Part shown: positions 49,593-59,357 of the stretch, in pieces | Layout: every line of letters starts with the position of its first letter | Position numbering within the stretch: position 1 is the stretch's first letter | Assembly: GCF_000258175.1 (NCBI RefSeq) | Contig: NZ_JH636049.1 | Location: 1,382,482 to 1,446,481, forward strand | Length of the DNA: 64,000 nt | Direction of reading: 5' to 3' | Source of the DNA: Saccharomonospora xinjiangensis XJ-54 | Lineage (GTDB): Bacteria > Actinomycetota > Actinomycetes > Mycobacteriales > Pseudonocardiaceae | Notes under the pieces: generated by a model | What the model was told of the DNA's origin: nothing | The model's database searches: none | The model's input: the letters and a program-made list of their open reading frames with translations, nothing else | Translations under genes and position numbers: made by a program

Positions 49593-51707
49593 TCAGCGAC
49601 CGGGGACGTCCTCGGTGAGGAGCGTGAGGACGTCCTCACCGAACCGCTCGACCTTGGTCGCACCGATGCCGGAGATCGACACAAGGCCACGCACGTCGGC
49701 AGGACGTTGCTCGGCGATGGCGACGAGTGTGGCGTCGGTGAACACGACGAAGGCGGGGACGCCAAGCTCTCTGGCCTTTTCCCCGCGCCACTGCCTGAGC
49801 CGTTCGAGGAGTTCCTCGTCCACATCGGAGGGGCAGTCGGCGCAACGGCCGAGCTTCACCTCCACTGTGGAGTTGAGCGCACGGCCACAAACCCGGCAGA
49901 CCGCTCGCGAACCCGCGCGATGCCGCGCAGGACGGCGGACACTCCGTGCGGCGTCCTCCTCAGGAACGAGGCCGTGAAGGAAGCGGCTGCGCCTGCGATG
50001 TGGCCTGCCACCTGGAGTGCGGGACAGCGACCAGCTGAGCGCCAGATGTTCCCTCGCCCGTGTCACACCGACGTAGAACAGCCTGCGCTCCTCCTCGACC
50101 GCATCGTCCGTGGTGGCGTGCTGGATCGGCACGGTGCCATCCGCGAGGCCGACAAGGAAGACCGCGTCCCATTCGAGCCCCTTGGCCGCGTGGAGAGAAG
50201 CCAACGTCACGCCGTCTACCTCGGGAGGATGCTGGCTCGCTGCGCGCTGCTCCAACTCGGCGACGTAGCGCGCCAAAGCCGGCCGCTCGTCCGTGGAGAT
50301 CGCACGGAACTCGGGCTCGAGATCCTGTGCGAGTTCGTGAAGTGCCTGCAAGCCACTCCAACGCTCGCGAGCAGCGCCGCCGGTTGGTTGCCTCGGGCTC
50401 CACCCGAGCTGGGAGAGGATTTGCCCCACCATCGTGGGCAGGTCGGTGGCCGAGGCTCCGGTCTGCGCCGCCGCGGCGGTGCGCAACGCCGTCATCGCCT
50501 GCCGGACCTCTTGCCGCGCGAAGAAGCGTTCACCGCCTCGGATCTGGTAGGGCACTCCGGCGTCGGCCAGCGCGCGCTCGTACGTCTCCGACTGTGCGTT
50601 GACCCGGAAGAGCACAGCGATCTCACCGGCGGGTACTCCGGCACCGACGAGGTCGCGAACCTTGCGGGCCACAGCAGCGGCCTCTGTGGGCTCGTCGTCG
50701 TACTCGGCGAACGTCGGTCTCGGTCCGTCGGGCCGTTGTCCGACGAGACGCAGCCGGGCGCCGGCCGGGCGCCCGCGTGCTCCGCTGATGACTCGGTTGG
50801 CGAGCTCCACCACCTGCGGAGTCGATCGGTAGTCGCGCTCGAGCCGGACCACCGTGGCGTCCGGGTATTTCCGGGTGAAGTCGAGCAGCGGGCGCGGAGA
50901 AGCACCACCGAAAGAGTAGATCGTCTGGTTGACGTCGCCGACGACCGTGACGTCGTCACGACCGCCGAGCCAGGCTTGCAGCAACCGCTGCTGCGCGGGC
51001 GTGATGTCCTGGTACTCGTCCACGACGAAGCAGCGATAGCGGTCGCGGAACTCCTCCGCCACCCCCCGGTGCTCCTCCAGCGCCGCCGTGGTGTGCAGGA
51101 GAAGGTCGTCGAAGTCGAGCAGCCGCCGGTCGTTCTTGAGCTCCTCGTAGGTCCGGTAGGCCTCCGCGACCCGCTCGGCAGGGTGCCCGATGTCGCGTCG
51201 TCGCGCCAGCGCCACAGACGGGTAGTCGTCCGGCCCGACCAGGCAGGCCTTGGCCCATTCGATCTCGCCCGCGAGGTCACGCAGCACTTCCGTCTCGGTC
51301 GGCATCCCGAGTTTGCCGGCAGCGAGCCCGACCAGTCGGAGCTTGTTGTTGTCGATCAAGTCCCAGTGTTCACCGCCGACGACCCGGGGCCAGAAGTACC
51401 GCAGCTGGCGAAGCGCGGCGGCGTGGAACGTGCGTGCCTGGGCTCCATCGACCCCGAGCTGCCGCAGGCGCGCCCGAAGTTCTCCCGCGGCCCGCGCGGT
51501 GAAGGTGACCGCCAGTACCTGACCTGCGGCAACGTGCCCCTGCCGCACGAGGTACGCGATACGCCGGGTGATCGTGCGGGTCTTTCCGGTGCCGGCGCCC
51601 GCGAGCACACATACGGGGCCTCGAGGGGCACTCGCAGCCGCGCGCTGTTCCGGATCGAGACCGTCGAGTGGGTCCCGCAATCGGGAAGAGCGTTGTGCGC
51701 TGGCCAC
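49593..51707 (-). CDS. uvrD2: ATP-dependent DNA helicase UvrD2 with HRDC domain
   Basis: 704 residues from the GTG at 51707; the frame continues upstream as a shadow of the DUF4191 gene. SF1A helicase: Walker A GAGTGKT, DEYQDI motif II, GDVNQTIYSFGGA motif III, LHAAKGLEWDAVFL (motif V region), VGVTRAREHLALSWS motif VI. After the helicase come four cysteines (CRVCG, CADC) and a C-terminal HRDC domain (SGIGATKVERFG). UvrD2 is essential in M. tuberculosis (known), where HRDC and the zinc motif affect coupling. Divergent from the DUF4191 gene, 66 bases apart. Confidence 0.96.
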   Translation of the reverse strand: MASAQRSSRLRDPLDGLDPEQRAAASAPRGPVCVLAGAGTGKTRTITRRIAYLVRQGHVAAGQVLAVTFTARAAGELRARLRQLGVDGAQARTFHAAALRQLRYFWPRVVGGEHWDLIDNNKLRLVGLAAGKLGMPTETEVLRDLAGEIEWAKACLVGPDDYPSVALARRRDIGHPAERVAEAYRTYEELKNDRRLLDFDDLLLHTTAALEEHRGVAEEFRDRYRCFVVDEYQDITPAQQRLLQAWLGGRDDVTVVGDVNQTIYSFGGASPRPLLDFTRKYPDATVVRLERDYRSTPQVVELANRVISGARGRPAGARLRLVGQRPDGPRPTFAEYDDEPTEAAAVARKVRDLVGAGVPAGEIAVLFRVNAQSETYERALADAGVPYQIRGGERFFARQEVRQAMTALRTAAAAQTGASATDLPTMVGQILSQLGWSPRQPTGGAARERWSGLQALHELAQDLEPEFRAISTDERPALARYVAELEQRAASQHPPEVDGVTLASLHAAKGLEWDAVFLVGLADGTVPIQHATTDDAVEEERRLFYVGVTRAREHLALSWSLSRTPGGRPHRRRSRFLHGLVPEEDAARSVRRPARHRAGSRAVCRVCGRALNSTVEVKLGRCADCPSDVDEELLERLRQWRGEKARELGVPAFVVFTDATLVAIAEQRPADVRGLVSISGIGATKVERFGEDVLTLLTEDVPGR

Positions 51708-51773
51708 TCCCGCATCCTCGCAGAGGGGACCGAGCGCCCTGCGCCCACCCGGGCGCCCGTATCCTGGGGAATT

Positions 51774-52502
51774 ATGGCGGGAAAGCAGGACAAAGAGGCT
51801 GCCAAGCAGGCCAAGCGAGAGAAGCGTGCCGCGAGTAAGGCCAGGCGGGCACAGATCTTCCAGGCGTTCTCGATGCAACGCAAAGAAGACAAGGCCCTCA
51901 TCCCCTGGATGCTCGGGTCGTTCCTGGTCGTGGCCGGGCTCGTGTTCGGCCTCGGATGGCTCATGGGCATCGAGTGGTGGCTGCTGCCGATCGGGATCAT
52001 GCTCGGTCTGCTCGCCGCCATGATCATCTTTGGTCGGCGCGTACAGAAGACCGTCTTCACCAAGGCCGAGGGGCAGCCAGGTGCTGCCGCGTGGGCTCTC
52101 GACAACCTCCGTGGCCGCTGGCGCGTCACCCAGACGGTCGCCGCCACGACACAACTCGACGCCGTTCACAGGGTGCTCGGCGGGCCGGGGATCATTCTGG
52201 TGGCCGAGGGCGCACCGCACCGCGTGAAGACCCTGATGTCGCAGGAGAAGAAGCGCATCGCACGCCTCGTCGGTGAGACACCGATCTACGACGTCATCGT
52301 GGGTACCGACGAAGGTCAGGTGCCGCTGCGAAAGTTGCAGAGCCACATGATGAAGCTGCCCCGCAACCTCAGGCCCCGCGACATCGATGTGCTCGAAACC
52401 AAGCTCGCGGCACTCGGAAACCGCGGTGCCGCCCTGCCGAAGGGCCCCATGCCGCAGGGCGCGAAGATGCGCAACGTTCAGCGCACCATCCGTCGGCGCT
52501 GA
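51774..52502 (+). CDS. DUF4191-family membrane protein
   Basis: 242 residues, ATG at 51774; a TATCCT element and GGGGA lie in the 14 bases before it, so the transcript is short-leadered or leaderless. Basic N-terminus, two membrane helices (about 44-90: LIPWMLGSFLVVAG, WWLLPIGIMLGLLAAMIIFG), then a conserved cytoplasmic domain (EGQPGAAAWALDNLRGRWRVTQ, KLPRNLRPRDIDVLE). Function unknown; located before the RDD gene and glnA in actinobacteria (Rv2219, from memory). Confidence 0.92.
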   Translation: MAGKQDKEAAKQAKREKRAASKARRAQIFQAFSMQRKEDKALIPWMLGSFLVVAGLVFGLGWLMGIEWWLLPIGIMLGLLAAMIIFGRRVQKTVFTKAEGQPGAAAWALDNLRGRWRVTQTVAATTQLDAVHRVLGGPGIILVAEGAPHRVKTLMSQEKKRIARLVGETPIYDVIVGTDEGQVPLRKLQSHMMKLPRNLRPRDIDVLETKLAALGNRGAALPKGPMPQGAKMRNVQRTIRRR

Positions 52503-52540
52503 CGCTCGTCAGCCCGTCGCCGTGGCGGCACGCCGCCGGG

Positions 52541-53023
52541 TCATCGCATCGTCACCACGACGGTGTTGGTGAGGCGGTCGTGCCAGCCGCGATTGTCGGC
52601 GTTGCGCACGGCTGCTGGGACGATGAAGAAGGTCAGCACACACCGCAGGGCGGCCCGCCACAGTCCGACGACCGCCGCGCCGTCCAACCGCGCCACGCGG
52701 ATCCCCGTCAGCGCCATGCCTGGCGTGAACCCGAAGAATGTCACCGGGACGACCGTGATGACCGTCCAGGTCACGAGAGCCCAGAGGTTGTGTTCCTGCA
52801 TTGCTGCCAGGTCGGAGTAGTCCGGGCGGGTGAAAATCGCCGTCAGCAGGGAGGCGAGGACCAGGTCCCCCAGTAGCGCGAGGAAGCGCCGCCCCGTCCC
52901 CGCGACGGCGCGCGGCCCGCGCTGGGGAAGGCCGAGACGCTCACCCGGCCACCGAGGGGGCTCTTGTGTCGTCGCCCCGCCGGACGAGAGAGTCTGCAAC
53001 CATTCGCCGGTCCATCGTGCCAC
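52541..53023 (-). CDS. RDD-family membrane protein
   Basis: 160 residues from the GTG at 53023, 6 bases after TACTCT, so probably leaderless; the frame upstream to 53086 lies in the promoter. RDD pattern: GRRFLALLGDLVLASLL, three membrane helices, GMALTGIRVARLDG between them, and NRGWHDRLTNTVVV at the end. RDD proteins in other bacteria are sodium/proton exchangers or of unknown function. Orthologous by place to Rv2219A. Divergent from glnA, 183 bases. Confidence 0.9.
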   Translation of the reverse strand: MARWTGEWLQTLSSGGATTQEPPRWPGERLGLPQRGPRAVAGTGRRFLALLGDLVLASLLTAIFTRPDYSDLAAMQEHNLWALVTWTVITVVPVTFFGFTPGMALTGIRVARLDGAAVVGLWRAALRCVLTFFIVPAAVRNADNRGWHDRLTNTVVVTMR

Positions 53024-53101
53024 TCTTCCAGAGTATTCGGAGTGCGCAGGCCGCTTCCGGCCTGGTCGGCTCGCCTGTGTCACCACGGCACAACCAGCCA
53101 G

Positions 53102-53139
53102 TTAACGTCCGCGAAACATCGAGGTGACGGTCGGGCAAC
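53102..53139 (+). promoter_or_regulatory. GlnR box upstream of glnA
   Basis: Four half-sites each six bases apart: TTAAC (53102-53106), GAAAC (53113-53117), GTGAC (53124-53128), GCAAC (53135-53139). Matches the GTnAC-n6-GAAAC-n6-GTnAC-n6-GAAAC layout of GlnR sites, with one mismatch in each of the outer sites. Lies 67 bases before the glnA GTG, where GlnR would activate glnA under nitrogen limitation. Confidence 0.8.
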
Positions 53140-53206
53140 ACCGCGGTCGTAACGTGGGTAAACGAGAGTACTGCCGCCCGCACCGACCATGAAGGAGTCA
53201 CCGAGC

Positions 53207-54631
53207 GTGTCCACTACTCCAGACGAGGTCCTACGTCTGATCGCGGACGAGGACGTCCAGTTTGTCGATGTGAGGTTCTGTGACCTGCCGGGCGTGATGC
53301 AGCACTTCACCGTACCCGCATCGGCGTTCGACGCGGAGGCGTTCGAAGAGGGCCTTGCGTTCGACGGGTCGTCGGTCCGCGGCTTCCAGTCGATTCACGA
53401 ATCGGACATGCTGTTGCTGCCCGATCCCGCGACGGCTCGGATCGACCCGTTCCGCAAGCACAAGACGTTGTCGCTGAACTTCTTCGTGCACGACCCCTTC
53501 ACGCGGGAGCCCTACAGCCGCGACCCTCGCAACATCGCGAGGAAGGCCGAGCAGTACATCGGGGAATCCGGTATCGCCGATACCGCCTTCTTCGGCCCCG
53601 AGGCGGAGTTCTACCTCTTCGACTCGGTGCGGTTCGACTCCTCCGAGCACGCGACGTTCCACGAGATCGACTCGATCGAGGGCTGGTGGAACACCGGGCG
53701 CGAGGAGGAAGGCGGGAACAAGGGTTACAAGACCAAGTTCAAGGGCGGCTACTTCCCCGTGCCGCCGGTGGACCACCTGGCCGACCTTCGAGACGACATC
53801 TCGCAGCAACTCGTCGAGTCGGGTTTCGTACTAGAACGGGCACACCACGAGGTGGGCACCGCAGGCCAGACCGAGATCAATTATCGGTTCAACACACTGC
53901 TGCACGCGGCCGACGACCTTCAACTGTTCAAGTACATCGTCAAGAACACGGCGTTCGCCGCAGGCAAGACCGCGACGTTCATGCCGAAGCCGCTTTTCGG
54001 TGACAACGGGTCAGGCATGCACTGCCACCAGTCGCTGTGGAAGGACGGCGAGCCGCTGTTCTACGACGAGTCCGGCTACGCGGGCCTTTCGGACATGGCC
54101 CGCCACTACATCGGTGGCATCCTGGCGCACGCGCCGAGCCTGCTGGCGTTCACGAACCCCACCGTCAACTCCTATCACCGCCTGGTTCCTGGCTACGAGG
54201 CGCCGGTGAGCCTGGTGTACTCGCAGCGCAACCGCTCCGCATGCGTCCGCATCCCGATCACGGGAAGCAACGCCAAGGCCAAGCGCATCGAGTTCCGGTG
54301 CCCTGACTCGTCCGGTAACCCGTACCTGGCGTTCGCCGCGATGGTGATGGCAGGGCTCGACGGCATCAAGAACAAGATCGAGCCGCCGGACCCCATCGAC
54401 AAGGACCTCTACGAGCTTCCTCCTGAGGAGGCCAGGGACGTCAAGCTCGTTCCGACCGACCTGGGCACAGTGCTCGACACGTTGGAGACCGACCACGACT
54501 TCCTTCTCGAGGGCGGCGTCTTCACCCCCGACGTGATCGAGACCTGGATCGCGTTCAAGCGGGAGCACGAGATCGACCCACTGCGACTTCGCCCGCACCC
54601 CTACGAGTTCGCCCTGTACTACGACGTGTGA
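53207..54631 (+). CDS. glnA: Glutamine synthetase type I
   Basis: 474 residues from the GTG at 53207: AAGGAG lies 9 bases before it, whereas the ATG at 53189 has no site. ATP + glutamate + NH3 to glutamine; dodecamer. Beta-grasp start ([17 protein letters not shown]), [12 protein letters not shown] and [16 protein letters not shown] metal ligands, [12 protein letters not shown] and [18 protein letters not shown] substrate sites. The adenylylation tyrosine is in [10 protein letters not shown]. Belongs to the glnA1 type, regulated by GlnE (gene at 56385) and, through the upstream box, by GlnR. Confidence 0.97.
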   Translation: MSTTPDEVLRLIADEDVQFVDVRFCDLPGVMQHFTVPASAFDAEAFEEGLAFDGSSVRGFQSIHESDMLLLPDPATARIDPFRKHKTLSLNFFVHDPFTREPYSRDPRNIARKAEQYIGESGIADTAFFGPEAEFYLFDSVRFDSSEHATFHEIDSIEGWWNTGREEEGGNKGYKTKFKGGYFPVPPVDHLADLRDDISQQLVESGFVLERAHHEVGTAGQTEINYRFNTLLHAADDLQLFKYIVKNTAFAAGKTATFMPKPLFGDNGSGMHCHQSLWKDGEPLFYDESGYAGLSDMARHYIGGILAHAPSLLAFTNPTVNSYHRLVPGYEAPVSLVYSQRNRSACVRIPITGSNAKAKRIEFRCPDSSGNPYLAFAAMVMAGLDGIKNKIEPPDPIDKDLYELPPEEARDVKLVPTDLGTVLDTLETDHDFLLEGGVFTPDVIETWIAFKREHEIDPLRLRPHPYEFALYYDV

Positions 54632-54642
54632 TCCACCCGCAT

Positions 54643-54680
54643 CGGACGGCCCATCGGCATTCACGCCGCCGGGCCGTCCG
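54643..54680. terminator. Bidirectional terminator between glnA and tetR
   Basis: 10-bp perfect stem CGGACGGCCC (54643-54652) with GGGCCGTCCG (54671-54680), loop of 18, between two convergent genes. Short T-containing tail (TGTTC) on the plus strand. Confidence 0.6.
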
Positions 54681-54683
54681 TGT

Positions 54684-55272
54684 TCAACCGCCGAGGTTCG
54701 CCGCGCCGAACATGGCTCCGAACACGGCGTGTGCCGCCTGTTCCGGGTCGTTGCCGATGCTCTCCGGAAACGCTCCACTCAACCACAAGTGCGCGAACCC
54801 GTGAGCACACGACCACGCAGTGAGGGCGATCGCCCTGTCGGATTCTCCGGACGCGGTGTCAGGGGTGAGTGTTCGTGCGCCCTCGCTCAGCACGGCACGG
54901 GCGCGGTCGCGTCCCGCGACCACCGCCGGGTCGTTCACGCGATAGAGGTCCGGGCGGAACATCACCGTGAAGTGGGCGGGGTTCTCCAGCGCGAAGCGCA
55001 CGTAGGCGACACCGACCTGGCGGAAGTCGTGCGACTGACGTTCGAGGGTGTCGGCGAACATCGCGTATCCCTCTGCTGCGACAGCGGTGAGTACTCCAGT
55101 CTTGTCACCGAAGTGGTGCGCCGGAGCTGCGTGAGAGACGTTGGCGCGCCGTGCGAGTTCACGAAGACTCCACGCGGTCGGCCCGTGCTCGGTGATCGCG
55201 TGGAGCGCGGCGTCGAGAAGGGCGCGCCTCAGATTGCCATGGTGGTAGCCCGAAGAGCCGATCGTCCGTCAC
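54684..55272 (-). pseudogene. TetR-family regulator with a frameshift near its start
   Basis: The HTH (ALLDAALHAITEHG, LRELARRANVSHAAPAHHFGDKTGVL) and C-terminal TetR_C domain (about 125 residues from the internal ATG 55061) are intact and in one frame, but that frame has no ATG/GTG/TTG before the HTH: the only upstream codons are R-T-I-G-S-S-G-Y-H-H. A GTG at 55272 is one frame off. Removing one G from the GGG near 55248-55251 would give MTDDRLFGYHHGNLRRAL, a normal TetR N-terminus. So there is a one-base insertion, a sequencing error, or a rare ATC start at 55262. It is divergent from the DoxX gene it would control. Confidence 0.75.
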
Positions 55273-55279
55273 CTCCGAA

Positions 55280-55332
55280 ATCTTGACGTTGACAAGTTAC
55301 CGTATCTCCTGGCATCTTTCCATCGTCAAGAT
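55280..55332. promoter_or_regulatory. Operator-like repeats between TetR and DoxX genes
   Basis: ATCTTGACG (55280-55288) and its complement CGTCAAGAT (55324-55332), 35 bases apart. The first overlaps the imperfect palindrome CTTGACGTTGACAAG (55282-55296). Fits a TetR-type operator over the divergent promoters. Confidence 0.55.
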
Positions 55333-55342
55333 TGGAGCTGTT

Positions 55343-55783
55343 GTGGTACCTCTCTTCGCACTCCTCGGCGGCTTTGCCGCGTTCCGGCTGATCGGTGTGG
55401 CCGGTGTGGACGTCCTCGACAGCTGGCAGCCCGCCCTACGCGCCGCGCTGGCCCTGATGCTGCTCTTCACGGCGATCCCGCACTTCCTGCCTGGATGGCG
55501 TGACGACATGGCGGCCATGATTCCGCCTGGCCTGCCGTATCCCCGGATTCTGGTGGCTGTGACCGGGGTGCTGGAGCTGGCCTGCGCCGCAGCCCTGCTC
55601 ATTCCGCCACTCGCCAGGTGGGCGGCGCTCGGGCTCGCGGCGCTCATGCTGGCCATGTTCCCAGCGAACGTGTCCGCGGCCCGGCGCAAACTCACGCTCG
55701 GCGGCAAACCTGTGACACCGCTGCCGCTGCGCACGGCAATACAGGTGATCTTCGTCGCTGCGGCCGTCGCCGCGGCCTTCTGA
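55343..55783 (+). CDS. DoxX-like small membrane protein
   Basis: 146 residues from the GTG at 55343 with GGAG five bases upstream; the frame to 55283 would pass through the operator. Four membrane helices with the DoxX-like HFLPGWRDDMAAMIPPGLPYPRI segment between helices 2 and 3. Family function unknown, some members act in redox or thiol chemistry. Divergent from a TetR-type gene and probably repressed by its product. Confidence 0.85.
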   Translation: MVPLFALLGGFAAFRLIGVAGVDVLDSWQPALRAALALMLLFTAIPHFLPGWRDDMAAMIPPGLPYPRILVAVTGVLELACAAALLIPPLARWAALGLAALMLAMFPANVSAARRKLTLGGKPVTPLPLRTAIQVIFVAAAVAAAF

Positions 55784-55897
55784 CCAGCGACTCCGGGCGA
55801 CCTTGTCAGCGTCTTCGAGGCTCTGGACCGATTCGTGTAGCCCGCACATCGCGCCTGCTGTCGGGCGGCTCCGGCTCAGCGAGCCGGACTCCTCAGG

Positions 55898-56335
55898 CTA
55901 TTGAGCCGTCCCGCAGAACAGGTCGATGTCGAGTCCCGCCTCAGCCATGCGTTCACGAGGCTGCGCCACGAGCTTGCGCAGTGTCAGATCCATGAGACCC
56001 AGGGTGCAGCGGATGTCGGCCGAGAGTGTGCCATCGAGCTTGACGATCTCGTTGGTCATCCAGAACACCTTGCCGTCGCCGAACGAGGCGCGGCAGCTCA
56101 CGTCCACCTCGTCACCCGAGCGCAGTTCCCTGCGGTAGACGATGTGCGACTCCAGAAGCACGGGAGCCATGCCCAGCTCGGCGAGACCGCTGTCGATGCC
56201 CCCGGCCTTCTCGAACAACTCCAGTCTGGCGACCTCGCCGTACTGGTGATAGACGGCGTGGTTGACGTGTCCGAGACTGTCGAGTTCGTAATGCCGCACC
56301 TTGATCCGGGTGCGAAACGGCTCCTGCTCACTCAC
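55898..56335 (-). CDS. 4HBT/YbgC-type acyl-CoA thioesterase
   Basis: 145 residues, GTG at 56335; longer frame to 56419 is upstream shadow. Hot-dog fold: TRIKVRHYELDSLGHVNHAVYHQYGEVAR (split: RHYELDSLGHVNHAVYHQY is the active-site helix, D in YELD the catalytic acid). Substrate unknown. 49 bases downstream of glnE; not clearly linked in function. Confidence 0.9.
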   Translation of the reverse strand: MSEQEPFRTRIKVRHYELDSLGHVNHAVYHQYGEVARLELFEKAGGIDSGLAELGMAPVLLESHIVYRRELRSGDEVDVSCRASFGDGKVFWMTNEIVKLDGTLSADIRCTLGLMDLTLRKLVAQPRERMAEAGLDIDLFCGTAQ

Positions 56336-56384
56336 GCGCCCACGATAAGCCGCCCACGTCACCGCCGTCCCCCGGCGGTGACGA

Positions 56385-59357
56385 TCACGACTCGTAGAAA
56401 AGGCGCTGGACAACGGCATGAGCGCGTCGTGTCACCCGACGGTAACGGTCGAGGAACTCACCGGGGTCGTCATCGGCGGAGAGACCGAACGCGCGCGCCA
56501 CGGCCGCGAGCTCCCGGCCCGACGCGGGAAGCTGGTCGGACGGCTTTCCCTTGACGAGCATGGTGACGTTGCGTGCTCGCGTGGCCAGCTCCCACGCCCG
56601 GATAAGCGCCTCCACGTCGTCGCGGTCGGCGATTCCCTCAGCGGCGAGCGTGCGCAGCGCCATCGAGGTCGAGGTGGTGCGCAGGCCGGGGATCCGGTGT
56701 GCGTACCGCAGCTGCATCAGCTGGGCCGTCCACTCGACGTCCGCGAGCCCACCGCGACCGAGTTTCGTGTGGACGGTCGGGTCGGCTCCCTTGGGGAGAC
56801 GCTCGGTCTCGACCCTCGCCTTGATACGGCGGACCTCCCGTATCTCCGCCGCGTCCAGGCCACCCTCCGGATACCGGAAGGGGTCCACGGCCGCGAGGAA
56901 CCGATCACCGAGTTCGGCGTCCCCCGCCACGACCCGGCCGCGCAGCAGGGCCTGCGCTTCCCACACCTGTCCCCACCGCGCGTAGTACGCACGGTAGGAA
57001 TCCACTGTGCGCACCAGCGGTCCGCTTCGTCCCTCGGGACGGAGATCGGTATCCACGACCAGCGGGGGGTCCTGGCTCGGTGCGCCGAGCGCCGAACGCA
57101 CCGACTCGGCGACGGAGGTCGCGAACCGCACGGCCTCGGAATCGTTCGCACCTCCCACCGGCTCGCACACGAACAGCACGTCGGCGTCCGAGCCGTATCC
57201 GAGTTCCTCCCCGCCGAGTCTGCCCATACCGATCACGGTGATGCGCGCCCGCTCACCCCCCGCCTCGTCGGCGCGAGCCCGGACGGCTGCCGCCAGCGTG
57301 GCCTGCAACACCGCCGTCCACACCGACGACAGTGCGAGACACACCGAATTCACGTCGAGCAGTCCGAGCAGGTCGGCACAGGCGACTCGCAGGAGCTCGT
57401 GCCTGCGCAGCGATCGGGCAGCCACGACGGTGCCTTCCACACCCGGCTGCCTGCCTGCCGCGGCGCGCAACGACCGCGCCACCTCACCGGGGTCCCGGCC
57501 CGCGAGTGCTCTGTCGTCGCTCAGCCGTTGCAGGACCTCAGGCGCGCGCACCAGGAGGTCCGGTATCAGGTTCGACGTGCCGAGCAGCGTGGCGAGCCGT
57601 TCGACGACAGCAGCCTCGTCCCGCAGCACCCTGAGATACCACGGGGTCTCAGCCAGTGCTTCCGACACTCGCCGATACGCCAGAAGGCCGCCGTCCGGGT
57701 CGGCCGTGTCGGCAAGCAGGTCCAGGAGCACGGGCAGCAACGTCCTCTGAATCGCCGCTCGCCGCGACACCCCCGACGTCAACGCACGGATGTGCCGGAG
57801 TGCACCGTCGGGCGCGAGATAACCCAACGCGGACAGTCTGTTCGCCGCCTGCTGAGTGGTCAGCCGCAATGCCGCTGTGGGGACCCTGGACACGGCTTCC
57901 AGCAGCGGACGGTAGAACAACTTCTCGTGCAGTCTGCGCACCCGCAGCAGGTGCCTGCGAAACTCGGAGATCAGCACCTCGCTCTCCGGTTTGCCCCGTA
58001 CTGGCCGCATGGCGCCTGCGCGCGCGAGCCTGCGCAGCTCCTCCGCGTCGCCGGGCTCGGGGAACAGGTGCGTCCGGCGTAGCCCGCGCAGCTGTAGCCG
58101 GTGTTCCACCATGCGCAGAAACTCGTACGACTCACGCAATTCGGCCGCGTCCACCCTGCCGACGTAACCGCCCGCGCCCAACGCCTCCAGAGCGTCCAGA
58201 GTGGACGGAGCTCGCAGCGTGGTGTCCGCTCGGCCGTGGACGAGCTGCAGCAGTTGCACGGCGAACTCGACGTCCCGCAACCCGCCCTTGCCGAGTTTCA
58301 GCTCCCGATCGGCGAGCTCGGCGGGAACGTGTCGCTCGACCCTGCGGCGCATCCGTTGCACATCGGCGACGAAGTCTTCCCTCTCGGCCGCCGACCACAC
58401 CATGGGTGCGACCAACTCGGCGTAGCGCCGCCCCAGTTCTCTATCGCCTGCCACGGGGCGGGCCTTGAGCAGAGCCTGGAACTCCCACGTCCTGGCCCAC
58501 CGCGTGTAGTAGGTCTCGTGACTGTCGAGCGAACGAACTAACACTCCGGCCTTGCCTTCCGGCCGCAACGCCGCGTCCACCTCGAAGCAGGCCTGCCCGA
58601 CGATCCGCATCAGGGATGCTGCCAGCCGTGTGGCGACCGGGATGTCCCCCGCACCGACGAACACGACATCGACATCGCTCACGTAGTTGAGTTCACGCGC
58701 ACCGCATTTGCCCATCGCGATGACCGCCAAGGTCTCGTCGGCGCTGTGCCCCACCTCCCGCTCGGCCAGCGAGAGCCCTGTGCGCAGCGCCGCCTCGGCC
58801 AGCATGGTCAGAGCGCCGGTGATGTCGGTGAGCGACGGCCTGTCCAGTTCCGGTTCCACGACGTGCGCGAGGTCGGACGCCGCGATCTCCAGCAGCAGCC
58901 CCCGGTATCCCGATCGCAGTGCCCGCACCGCGGCAGCTCCCGTGAGCTGGGCGCCGTCGGCGGTGACGGCGTCGGCGAGGTGTTGGTCGTAGTCGTTCAC
59001 AGGGCTCAGCGATACTGCGGCGAGCCGGCGCCACTGGCCCGGTTCAGCGGCGACGAGATCGCCGAGGACCGTGGAGCAGCCGAGCACCGACAACAGCCGC
59101 GCTCGGAGGCGCCGGTCGGCGCGCAATCTTTCGTCGAGTTCCGCCCAGCCTGCCTCGTCCCCCGTCCGGACTCGGTCGAGGGTGAGCAGGGCGAGATTCG
59201 GGTCAGGGGTGCGCGCGAGTGCGGCCAGCAGTTCACCGGCTCCGGAGTCCGCGCCGGCGTCCGTCCACCATCCTGCGGACCGCAACGCTTCCTGTGCGGC
59301 GGGTTCGGTGAAGCCGAAGCGGGCCAACGACGCCGCGGGCCTTGCTGGTTCAGCCAT
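56385..59357 (-). CDS. glnE: Glutamine synthetase adenylyltransferase/deadenylase GlnE
   Basis: 990 residues from ATG 59357. Two nucleotidyltransferase halves joined by a linker. N-terminal deadenylase (about 180-360): MGKCGARELNYVSDVDVVFVGA, with GxGxxG-type and D-x-D metal motif. C-terminal adenylylase (from about 680): MGRLGGEELGYGSDADVLFV, again D-x-D. C-terminal regulatory helices after about 860. Modifies GlnA at the tyrosine of its KDLYELP loop. Overlaps the amidotransferase gene by 8 bases at its start. In M. tuberculosis it sits next to glnA1; here TetR, DoxX and thioesterase genes separate them. Confidence 0.96.
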   Translation of the reverse strand: MAEPARPAASLARFGFTEPAAQEALRSAGWWTDAGADSGAGELLAALARTPDPNLALLTLDRVRTGDEAGWAELDERLRADRRLRARLLSVLGCSTVLGDLVAAEPGQWRRLAAVSLSPVNDYDQHLADAVTADGAQLTGAAAVRALRSGYRGLLLEIAASDLAHVVEPELDRPSLTDITGALTMLAEAALRTGLSLAEREVGHSADETLAVIAMGKCGARELNYVSDVDVVFVGAGDIPVATRLAASLMRIVGQACFEVDAALRPEGKAGVLVRSLDSHETYYTRWARTWEFQALLKARPVAGDRELGRRYAELVAPMVWSAAEREDFVADVQRMRRRVERHVPAELADRELKLGKGGLRDVEFAVQLLQLVHGRADTTLRAPSTLDALEALGAGGYVGRVDAAELRESYEFLRMVEHRLQLRGLRRTHLFPEPGDAEELRRLARAGAMRPVRGKPESEVLISEFRRHLLRVRRLHEKLFYRPLLEAVSRVPTAALRLTTQQAANRLSALGYLAPDGALRHIRALTSGVSRRAAIQRTLLPVLLDLLADTADPDGGLLAYRRVSEALAETPWYLRVLRDEAAVVERLATLLGTSNLIPDLLVRAPEVLQRLSDDRALAGRDPGEVARSLRAAAGRQPGVEGTVVAARSLRRHELLRVACADLLGLLDVNSVCLALSSVWTAVLQATLAAAVRARADEAGGERARITVIGMGRLGGEELGYGSDADVLFVCEPVGGANDSEAVRFATSVAESVRSALGAPSQDPPLVVDTDLRPEGRSGPLVRTVDSYRAYYARWGQVWEAQALLRGRVVAGDAELGDRFLAAVDPFRYPEGGLDAAEIREVRRIKARVETERLPKGADPTVHTKLGRGGLADVEWTAQLMQLRYAHRIPGLRTTSTSMALRTLAAEGIADRDDVEALIRAWELATRARNVTMLVKGKPSDQLPASGRELAAVARAFGLSADDDPGEFLDRYRRVTRRAHAVVQRLFYES

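Noticed and set aside
47352..51773. Very long plus-strand open frame (part of 1,716 codons) before the DUF4191 gene
   Set aside because: Antisense to the methyltransferase, whiB7 and uvrD2; only its last 242 codons (DUF4191) have family support.
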